Part shown: positions 1 to 4,669 of the stretch, in pieces
Layout of the letters: each line of letters opens with the position of its first letter
How positions within the stretch are numbered: position 1 is the stretch's first letter
NCBI GenBank assembly: GCA_025458735.1
Contig: JALORV010000422.1
Span: 1 to 5,268 of the forward strand
Direction: 5' to 3'
Length of the DNA: 5,268 nt
DNA from: Burkholderiaceae bacterium
GTDB taxonomy: Bacteria > Pseudomonadota > Gammaproteobacteria > Burkholderiales > Burkholderiaceae
Made by a program: the position numbers and the translations under genes
The notes under the pieces: model-generated
Seen by the model: only the letters and a program-made list of their open reading frames with translations
The model's database searches: none
What the model was told of the DNA's origin: nothing

Positions 1-18
1 TCCGAAGAAGCCGCCTGA
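1..18 (+). CDS. C-terminal end of an upstream gene (5 codons)
   Basis: The first 18 bases read Ser-Glu-Glu-Ala-Ala followed by TGA, and a GC hairpin begins three bases after the stop. Acidic, alanine-rich tails followed by a hairpin are typical gene ends, so this is probably the 3' end of a gene lying left of the window. Five codons carry no family information, and chance cannot be excluded. Confidence 0.25.
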   Translation, partial: SEEAA

Positions 19-20
19 GT

Positions 21-40
21 TCGCCCGGCCGAACGGGCGA
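21..40 (+). terminator. GC hairpin after the upstream gene end
   Basis: TCGCCCG (21-27) and CGGGCGA (34-40) form a perfect 7-bp stem with a 6-nt loop, directly after the TGA at 16-18. No T-run follows, so it is at best a weak or Rho-assisted terminator, or a 3'-end-stabilising structure. An alternative pairing, GTTCG (19-23) with CGAAC (30-34), is also possible. Confidence 0.35.
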
Positions 41-79
41 GTTGCCGCAGCGCGCGGTTCGACGGATCCTTGCCGGTCC

Positions 80-1070
80 GTGACCGCTGCCTCGCCACCA
101 CCGCATCCACCGTCGCCGCGCACCCAGCGCGCGGCCGCGGCTCGTCCGGCGTCGGCCGCAGGGCGGCGAGAAACGCGCGCGGGCTATTTCGCGTTGCACT
201 GGCGCGGCGAGCTGCCGCTCGCTGTCGCCGTCATGCTCGGCGCCGCCGCGGTGTGGGTGGCGGTGCAGGGCCTGCGGCTGGCCGGCCGCTTCCTGCCGCA
301 TGTCGAGTATCCGTGGGCCGCCCTTCCTGCCGCATGTCGAGTATCCGTGGGCCGCCGCGCTGCTGTGGCTGGTGGAAGTGGCGGTGCTGATCGGCGGCGC
401 GGTCTGGTGGGGCATGGGCGTGCAGCGCGCCGCCGTGCGCAGCGTCGACCACGGCGGCTCGATGCTGGTTGCCCTGCTCGCCGGCGTCGTCGGCTACGGC
501 GCCTTCCTCTGGGTCGGCCTGTTCTGGCTGCAGTCGGCGCGCCACGTCTGGGTCGATGTGCGCGCCACCCTCAGCGGCGAGCTGCAGCCCGCAGCCGTTC
601 GAGTGACGCGCGGGCCGGCACTGAGCGTGCAGGGGCCGCTGGAGTACGGCACCACCCGCGCGGTGCGGGAAGCGCTCGACGCCCACCCGGGCATCCGGCG
701 GGTCGAGCTCGAAAGCATCGGCGGACGGGTGGCCGAGGGCCTCGCACTCGGCCGACTGCTGCTCGACCGCAATCTCGACACCCTCGTGACCGGCGAGTGC
801 AGCAGCGCCTGCGTGACTGCCTTCGCAGGCGGCGCCCGGCGGATGATCGGCCCGGCGGCACGCATCGGCCTGCACGGTGCGGGCGGCAGCGGCATCAGCG
901 CGGCTCACATCGACGAAGCCAACCGTCGCAGCGACGAGTTCATCGCCGCGCGCGGCGTGGACCGGCGCGTGCTCGAGCGCGGCGCCGCCACGGCCAGCGA
1001 CGACATCTGGTTCCCGTCGCACGCCGTGCTGCTCGCGTCGCAGCTGGCCACCGAGCGCGGCGGCCCTTAG
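80..1070 (+). pseudogene. Membrane-anchored ClpP/crotonase-like (COG3904-type) protein, frame broken by a 34-bp duplication
   Basis: Read with one copy of the 34-bp repeat at 289-356, this is a continuous 318-residue protein. The likely start is GTG at 80; there is no strong Shine-Dalgarno site. ATG at 233 is in frame but would cut off a conserved-looking segment (GYFALHWRGELPL, residues 35-47). Order: Ala/Pro/Arg-rich cytoplasmic N-terminus (1-34); hydrophobic segments at about 48-66, 82-102 and 118-138; then a ClpP-like fold from about 165. In that fold, SIGG (201-204) resembles the oxyanion-hole loop, CSSAC (229-233) holds the candidate nucleophile Ser231, and LHGAG has candidate His254. 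By family resemblance it is a membrane-tethered, possibly periplasm-facing serine-protease-like protein; its substrate is unknown. As written, frame is lost after residue 81; the rest is readable only from an out-of-frame ATG at 300 (256 codons). It is either a recent pseudogene or an assembly error. The gene identity is more certain than the protease activity. Confidence 0.7.
289..356 (+). repeat. Exact 34-bp tandem duplication (2 copies)
   Basis: Copy 1 (289-322) and copy 2 (323-356) are identical over 34 bases, beginning CTTCCTGCCGCATG and ending GTGGGCCGCC. Both encode the segment FLPHVEYPWAA in different frames. Because 34 is not a multiple of three, the second copy shifts the frame of the membrane protein. 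Removing one copy joins the upstream and downstream frames exactly (PWAA then ALLWL). The perfect identity implies a very recent event or an unmerged contig overlap. Confidence 0.97.
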
Positions 1071-1076
1071 GCCGCC
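1059..1076 (+). terminator. Hairpin spanning the stop codon of the ClpP-like gene
   Basis: GGCGGCC (1059-1065) and GGCCGCC (1070-1076) form a perfect 7-bp stem around a CTTA loop that includes part of the TAG stop (1068-1070). A C-rich then G-rich stretch (1074-1090) can form a second stem. There is no T-run on either strand, so intrinsic termination is uncertain. The site lies between two convergent reading frames, where a bidirectional structure would make sense. Confidence 0.35.
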
Positions 1077-1091
1077 CCTGGAGCCGGGGGG

Positions 1092-1211
1092 CTACGGCTC
1101 GGAGCGGACGCCGCCACGCTGCCTGACGCGGCGGGCGTCCGCGATCTCACCGACCGAGATCGTCAGCAGGATCACGAAGACAGTGACAAGCATCAGATTG
1201 AGCAACAGCAT
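1092..1211 (-). CDS. Small single-helix membrane protein (39 residues)
   Basis: On the minus strand, ATG at 1211 opens a 39-codon frame ending in TAG at 1092. The peptide starts MLLLNLMLVTVFVILL and is hydrophobic to about residue 21. A charged tail follows with acidic GEIADA and then basic RRVRQR, ending in SEP. This is the layout of a one-pass small membrane protein with a cytoplasmic C-terminus. A weak purine stretch (GAAAGA, 1217-1222) lies 5 nt upstream of the ATG. It is 147 nt beyond the stop of the minus-strand gene at 1359-2434 and has the same direction. The local base use, with several T and A residues in the helix codons, is less GC-biased than the surrounding genes, as expected of a hydrophobic coding stretch. 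No family was recognised. A chance ORF is possible, but its hydrophobic-then-basic pattern is hard to obtain from random GC-rich DNA. Confidence 0.5.
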   Translation of the reverse strand: MLLLNLMLVTVFVILLTISVGEIADARRVRQRGGVRSEP

Positions 1212-1309
1212 GGTGATCTTTCAGCGTCGTTCGGCCCCGCCTGGCCCGTTCGTGCAGATTGTTAGCGGCGCGGCCGGCGCGCGATGCCTGGATAAGACGG
1301 GGGATTGAT

Positions 1310-1340
1310 CGGGCTCAAGCCCGGCGGCCGCGACGGCCGC
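1310..1340 (-). terminator. Two adjacent hairpins after the minus-strand gene
   Basis: Just beyond the stop at 1359-1361 lie two stems. CGGCCGC and GCGGCCG (1334-1340 with 1324-1330) form a 7-bp stem with a 3-nt loop. CGGGC and GCCCG (1310-1314 with 1319-1323) form a 5-bp stem with a TCAA/TTGA loop. They are directly adjacent. No T-run follows on the minus strand, so this is a plausible but weak transcription end. Confidence 0.35.
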
Positions 1341-1358
1341 GCGCTGAATGCGGGCGCC

Positions 1359-2434
1359 TCAGTCGAACGGCTCGATCGGCAGAAAGGCGCCGAGGCCGGT
1401 GAGGTTCACCCGCGACTCGAGCTGCTCGAAGCAGCGGGCGGCATCGCCCATGGCCACGCCGGCCTGCACGAGTTTCGACCAGTGCTTGCGGGCCGTGCGG
1501 GCGCTGGCCACGTAGCGCGGCGGTCGGCGGTCGGGCGGCTGCTGCCGCGCCGAGACCGTGACCTGCTGCACCGTCGGCAGTGCCGCGAAGGTCTCGCCCA
1601 TCAGCCGCAGCACCAGGCCGAGGGCGTGGCGGTTATGCAGCTTGGTGTGGATCACTTCCGACATGCGGCGCACGATGACGCGGTTGCCGTAGTCGATCGC
1701 GGCCTCGCGGTCGGGCAGCGTCGGCAGCAGCGGCAGCTGCACGTCCATGCGCACGCCGCCGGTGTCGTCGAAGCGGAAGCTCACGGAGGCCGGCAGCGGC
1801 CACAGGATGTCGCGCAGGCAGGCGAGCAGGTGCTCGCGCATGGCCTCGGCATCGCCGTCGGCCGCGCGCTTGGCGTGCTCGTGCAGGCCCTTCTGCGAGG
1901 AATCCCAGGCGATGCGCCGCTTGGTCCAGCGCGCGCGATCGTCGAGGTAGTCGTTCATCGCCTGGTTGTCGTAGAGCGGCACCAGCTGGAGGTCGGGCGA
2001 GGGCATCGAGCGCTGCGGCCAGGCCATGGCTTCCACATGCTCGTTGAGGTGCGCGCAGACGGCCAGCGCCGCTTCACGCTCCATGTCGGCGGCGCCGTCG
2101 ACCAGGTTCGAGAGCGGGTCGACGTGCTGGCTGGAGCGCGTCGGACGGACCAGCCGCGCGTAGCCGTACTGGTCGTGCGCACCTTCATTTCGCTGTCGGG
2201 CAGCGCGAAGCTGGTGGCCTGCCCGCCGGCATCGTTCTCGCTGTCGCTGGTCAGCACCACCTGCGAACGGCGACGGTAGACAGCGCTCTGTCCGTCGGCA
2301 CTCGCGAACGAGGGAATCAGCCGATACGGCGGCAGCCACTTGACCTTCTCGCCGAAGGTGGCCACATGGTGATAGCGCAGCGGCACCTCGAGCCCGGTGC
2401 TCGGCGGTTCCGCAACGGCAGACGACGGATACAT
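1359..2434 (-). pseudogene. Unrecognised ~358-residue protein, frameshifted near 2174
   Basis: The start ATG at 2434 (MYPSSAVAEPP) has AGGA nine bases upstream. The first frame runs through VPLRYHHVATFGEKVKW and ends sensibly at SEMKVRT (residues 81-87, to about 2174). The protein then continues in another minus frame as DQYGYARLVRPTR and runs to TGA at 1359. Restoring one base (a GG read as G, turning ACGACC into ACGGACC) gives a seamless 358-residue protein. It is soluble, with no signal peptide or membrane segment. It has an acidic/basic helical middle (about 115-210), a likely beta hairpin in SVSFRFDDTGGVRMDVQLP (218-236), and a segment RHALGLVLRLMGETFAALP (269-287). The C-terminus is GAFLPIEPFD. 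I do not recognise the family and assign no function. Codon bias is the same on both sides of the break, so the break is recent or a sequencing error. Confidence 0.68.
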
Positions 2435-2443
2435 CAGAAGCGA

Positions 2444-2447
2444 TCCT
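2444..2447 (-). promoter_or_regulatory. Shine-Dalgarno site fixing the start at 2434
   Basis: The minus strand reads AGGA at 2447-2444, then nine bases, then ATG at 2434. This supports MYPSS as the true N-terminus rather than upstream starts in the same open frame, whose arginine/proline-rich sequence looks non-coding. Confidence 0.6.
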
Positions 2448-2488
2448 GCGGTGGGCGAAAGCGGCGCGCGACCCCGGGGCTCGCGTCG

Positions 2489-2528
2489 TCCGTTCCCGCC
2501 GAACGGATTCATCGAACTCGCATGTTCG
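2489..2528. promoter_or_regulatory. Two neighbouring GTTC/GAAC inverted repeats, candidate operator
   Basis: TCCGTTC (2489-2495) and GAACGGA (2501-2507) form a perfect 7-bp inverted repeat around 5 bases. CGAAC (2513-2517) and GTTCG (2524-2528) form a 5-bp one around 6 bases. Their centres are about 22 bp apart, near two helical turns, and 55-94 bases upstream of the minus-strand start at 2434. The half-sites resemble GTTC/GAAC repressor boxes in general, but the spacing does not match the CGAAC-N4-GTTCG LexA box. Binding is inferred from symmetry only. Confidence 0.3.
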
Positions 2529-2590
2529 CAGCCGGGGCCCGGCGGGCAACGCACAAAAAGGCACGCAGGGGGCCGCCATTCCGATGTCAC

Positions 2591-2620
2591 GCACGGTGCA
2601 GGGGCGCGGCGGCACCGTGC
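2591..2620. repeat. Paired palindromic sites GCACGGTGC / GCACCGTGC
   Basis: GCACGGTGC (2591-2599) and GCACCGTGC (2612-2620) are perfect reverse complements, and each is itself a 4-1-4 palindrome. The second extends to GGCAC-C-GTGCC (2611-2621). Start-to-start distance is 21 bp, two helical turns. The pair could be a tandem operator for a dimeric regulator, or a 9-bp stem with a 12-nt loop if transcribed. It lies 137-166 bases upstream of the acyltransferase start. Confidence 0.5.
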
Positions 2621-2695
2621 CGAAGCATGCAGCGACCACGGTCGAAGGTGGGAGTCCCGGACCGGCGCGCCACCGGCCGCCACGGCCCGCGCCGT

Positions 2696-2721
2696 CCGGT
2701 CGCCGCTTCGCCGGCGACCGG
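2696..2721. repeat. Perfect 10-bp GC hairpin upstream of the acyltransferase
   Basis: CCGGTCGCCG (2696-2705) pairs perfectly with CGGCGACCGG (2712-2721) around a CTTCGC loop. It ends 35 bases before the ATG at 2757 and upstream of the putative -10 element, so it may act as DNA (an operator or insulating structure) or end transcription from further left. No T-run follows. Confidence 0.5.
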
Positions 2722-2742
2722 GCAGGCGGCGCGCGGCTCGGC

Positions 2743-2748
2743 TACCCT
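2743..2748 (+). promoter_or_regulatory. Possible -10 element close to a start codon without Shine-Dalgarno
   Basis: TACCCT lies eight bases before the ATG at 2757, which has no purine-rich ribosome site in front of it. If TACCCT is a -10 element, transcription would begin at or within a few bases of the ATG, giving a leaderless or nearly leaderless mRNA. No matching -35 is visible and the match to TATAAT is only 3 of 6, so this is tentative. Confidence 0.3.
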
Positions 2749-2756
2749 ACGCGCCC

Positions 2757-3580
2757 ATGGCCGCCATCTTTGCCCTGATCAAGGGCTCCCTCGCCTCGCT
2801 GACGCTCGCGCTCAACACGGTTGTCGGCGTCGCGCTGATGCTTCCCTTCGCGCTGGCCAAGCTGGTGCTGCCGTTCACCGCCGCGCGTCATGTCACGGAC
2901 CGGGCGCTGAACGCGATCGCCACCGGCTGGATCAGCGTCAACAACGCCTGGATCGACGCGGTCGGCAGCACGCGCTGGGACGTGCGCGGCGACGACGGGC
3001 TCGACGCGCGAGGCTGGTACCTGGTGTCGAGCAACCACCAGAGCTGGGTGGACATTCTGGTGCTGCAGAAGATCTTCAACCGCCGCATCCCGATGCTGAA
3101 GTTCTTCCTCAAGCGCGAGCTGATCTGGGTGCCGGTGATCGGGCTGGCCTGGTGGGCGCTCGACTTCCCGTTCATGCGCCGGCAGGGCGGCGCCTCGAGC
3201 GCAGCCGACCTGGAACGCGCGCGCCGGGCCTGCGAGAAGTTCCGCGTGGTGCCGACCTCGGTGATCAACTTCCCTACCGCTACCTGCTCAAGCCCAAGGT
3301 CGGTGGCATCGCCACCGCGCTGACCACGCTCGGCGACCAGTTCCACCGGCTGCTCGACGTCACCATCGTCTACCCGGACGGGCCGCCGGACTTCTGGACG
3401 CTGCTGTCGGGGCGCCTGCGTGCCGTCACCGTGCGCGTGCAGCAGCGCGAGATTCCCGCCGAGCTGCTGGCCGGTGACTACGCCAACGACCCGACCTTCC
3501 GCACGCGCATGCAGGCCTGGATCAACAGCCTGTGGGCCGACAAGGATGCGCTGATCGGCGAGCTCAGGGCCGCCGGCTGA
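2757..3580 (+). pseudogene. yihG: YihG-like 1-acyl-sn-glycerol-3-phosphate acyltransferase, internal deletion removes EGTR
   Basis: PlsC/LPLAT-family membrane acyltransferase, which transfers an acyl chain to lysophosphatidic acid in phospholipid synthesis. The start ATG at 2757 gives MAAIFALIKG and a hydrophobic N-terminal anchor (about 12-40). Block I is NHQSWVD, with the HX4D residues His94 and Asp99. Block II is the region KFFLKRELIWVPVIGLAWW (115-133) plus FPFMRR. This frame ends usefully at SVINF (residue 172, position 3272). The family continues in another frame with PYRYLLKPKVGGIA and runs 102 residues to TGA at 3580; GDYANDPTF and WINSLWADKDAL match the YihG C-terminus as I recall it. 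In relatives NF is followed by V-EGTR/EGSR-FT and about 10 residues before this point. Recalled spacing predicts a loss of 49 nt, which agrees with the observed frame change. The missing block III is the acyl-acceptor site, so the gene as written should be inactive. Intact length would be about 290 residues (E. coli YihG 310). Confidence 0.85.
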
Positions 3581-3582
3581 GG

Positions 3583-3611
3583 TTCCTGCGCCGCGCCGCC
3601 GCGCGTATCGT
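3583..3611 (+). promoter_or_regulatory. Candidate sigma-70-type promoter for the methionine synthase
   Basis: TTCCTG (3583-3588) and TATCGT (3606-3611) are separated by 17 bp, in the short gap between the acyltransferase stop and the methionine synthase start. The -10 matches 4 of 6 consensus bases but the -35 is poor. It would give a leader of about 20 nt. Read-through from the acyltransferase is an alternative. Confidence 0.35.
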
Positions 3612-3615
3612 TCAG

Positions 3616-3630
3616 CCCTCCTGAAGGGAG
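3616..3630 (+). promoter_or_regulatory. Strong Shine-Dalgarno within a small inverted repeat
   Basis: AAGGGAG (3624-3630) lies nine bases before the ATG at 3640 and fixes the methionine synthase start. The preceding CCCTCC (3616-3621) can pair with GGGAG/AGGG in a 4-bp stem with a 5-nt loop. The structure is too weak to be a firm regulatory hairpin. No S-box or SAM riboswitch is recognisable in the short leader. Confidence 0.6.
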
Positions 3631-3639
3631 ACTTCACCG

Positions 3640-4662
3640 ATGTTCGAAGCGACGATTGCCGGCAGCCTGCCGAAGCCGGGCTGGCTGGCCGAGACCGACA
3701 AGCTGTGGCCGCAGTGGAAGCTCACCGGAAGCGAACTGGCCGCCGCCAAGCGCGATGCCACGCTGCTGTGGCTCAAGGAACAGGAAGACGCCGGGCTCGA
3801 CATCGTCGGCGACGGCGAGCAGTCGCGCCAGCACTTCGTGCACGGCTTCCTCGAGTTCGTCGACGGCATCGACTTCGAGCACAAGGTCGAGATGGGCATC
3901 CGCAAGGACCGCTACAAGGCGATGGTGCCGCAGGTGGTCGGCCCGCTGAAATTGAAGGGCCGGGTGCACCAGGCCGAGGCGCAGCTGGCGCGTCAGCACA
4001 CGAAGAAGAAGCTGAAGATCACGCTGCCCGGCCCGATGACGATCGTCGACACCGTGGCCGACCGCTACTACGGCGACCGCGTGAAAATGGCGATGGCCTT
4101 TGCCGAGCTGCTGAACCAGGAGGCGCTCGCGCTGCAGGCCGACGGCGTCGACGTGATCCAGTTCGACGAGCCCGCGTTCAACGTCTACACCGACGACGTC
4201 AAGGCCTGGGGCATCACCGCGCTCGACCGCGCGGCGCAGGGGCTCACCTGCATGACCGTCGTGCACATCTGCTACGGCTACGGCATCAAGGCCAACGTGG
4301 ACTGGAAGGCCACGCTCGGCTCCGAGTGGCGTCAATACGAGGAGATCTTCCCGGCGATCGCCAAGAGCACGATCCAGGCAGTCTCCCTCGAGTGCATGAA
4401 CGCAAAGGTGCCGATGCACCTGATGCAGCTGCTGGCCGACAAGGACCTGCTGGTCGGCGTCATCGACGTCGCCTCCGACGTCGTCGAGACGCCGGAGCAG
4501 GTCGCGGACACGATCGGCAAGGCGCTGCAGTTCGTCGCGAAGGAACACCTTTATCCCTGCACCAACTGCGGCATGGCGCCGATGAAGCGCGAGATCGCGC
4601 TGGCCAAGCTGGCCGCGCTCGGCCAGGGCGCGGAAATCGCGCGCCGGCGTTACGGCGCCTAG
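3640..4662 (+). CDS. Short cobalamin-independent methionine synthase (MetE C-terminal type, MesD-like)
   Basis: This intact 340-residue protein of the UROD/MetE-like barrel family (COG0620) transfers a methyl group to homocysteine through a zinc-bound thiolate in the cytoplasm, the last step of methionine synthesis. It corresponds only to the catalytic half of classical MetE (about 750 residues) and lacks the N-terminal folate-binding half, so its methyl donor may not be methyltetrahydrofolate. Visible motifs: AGSLPKP (7-13); DGEQSRQHF (58-66); LPGPMT (129-134); FDEPAFNV (175-182), where Asp176/Glu177 fit substrate-amino contacts. Zinc ligands fit His209 and Cys211 in HICYGYG, Glu251 in SLECMN, and Cys310 in CTNCGM. 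The runs GYGIKAN..WK.TLGSEWRQYEE and LYPCTNCGMAP closely resemble MesD of Acinetobacter as I recall it. MesD is known to need a partner, MesX (DUF1852), and none is in this window. The gene lies 59 nt after the acyltransferase and 7 nt before the O-methyltransferase. Family certain; MesD subgroup probable. Confidence 0.95.
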   Translation: MFEATIAGSLPKPGWLAETDKLWPQWKLTGSELAAAKRDATLLWLKEQEDAGLDIVGDGEQSRQHFVHGFLEFVDGIDFEHKVEMGIRKDRYKAMVPQVVGPLKLKGRVHQAEAQLARQHTKKKLKITLPGPMTIVDTVADRYYGDRVKMAMAFAELLNQEALALQADGVDVIQFDEPAFNVYTDDVKAWGITALDRAAQGLTCMTVVHICYGYGIKANVDWKATLGSEWRQYEEIFPAIAKSTIQAVSLECMNAKVPMHLMQLLADKDLLVGVIDVASDVVETPEQVADTIGKALQFVAKEHLYPCTNCGMAPMKREIALAKLAALGQGAEIARRRYGA

Positions 4663-4669
4663 GCCCGCG

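Larger units (their letters stand above)
2435..2756. other. Gene-free divergent intergenic region (322 bp)
   Basis: This region separates two genes transcribed away from each other and should hold both promoters. No reading frame in it looks coding; translations are Arg/Pro/Gly-rich in all frames. It does contain several symmetrical elements: IR TCCGTTC-N5-GAACGGA (2489-2507), IR CGAAC-N6-GTTCG (2513-2528), a pair of GCAC-N-GTGC sites 21 bp apart (2591-2620), and a perfect 10-bp hairpin (2696-2721). An A5 run at 2555-2559 is the only AT-rich patch. No good TTGACA/TATAAT pair was found for the minus-strand gene. Confidence 0.75.

Noticed and set aside
231..1022. Long minus-strand open frame opposite the ClpP-like gene
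   Set aside because: It is an antisense shadow of GC-rich coding sequence: Arg/Ala/His-rich, with no recognisable motif. The plus strand carries clear helices and family motifs.
300..1070. ATG at 300 as the genuine start of the ClpP-like gene
   Set aside because: Its first residues (MSSIRGPP) are the duplicated segment read out of frame, no Shine-Dalgarno site precedes it, and it would remove the first membrane segment and the conserved-looking N-terminus.
1290..1320. Minus-strand promoter (TTGAGC, 18 bp, TATCCA) for the small membrane ORF
   Set aside because: The -10 matches only 3 of 6 bases and the -35 overlaps the hairpin region; too weak to call.
1305..2279. 324-codon plus-strand open frame opposite the unknown gene
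   Set aside because: His/Gly/Val/Arg-rich low-information translation typical of the antisense of GC-biased codons. The minus strand has a good Shine-Dalgarno site and protein-like sequence.
2513..2528. LexA/SOS box
   Set aside because: The half-sites CGAAC and GTTCG are separated by 6 bases, not the 4 of the CGAAC-N4-GTTCG type, and no SOS gene is adjacent.
2560..2573. Possible sigma-54 promoter (GG-N10-GC)
   Set aside because: Only the invariant GG and GC match. The -12 element reads GGGC rather than TTGC, and such spacing is common by chance in DNA this GC-rich.
2584..2778. 64-codon plus-strand ORF in the divergent region
   Set aside because: Pro/Arg/Gly-rich translation without protein-like character; it overlaps the acyltransferase start in another frame.
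3612..3640. SAM-sensing riboswitch ahead of the methionine synthase
   Set aside because: The gap between genes is only 59 nt and holds no SAM aptamer-like structure, only a 4-bp inverted repeat around the Shine-Dalgarno site.
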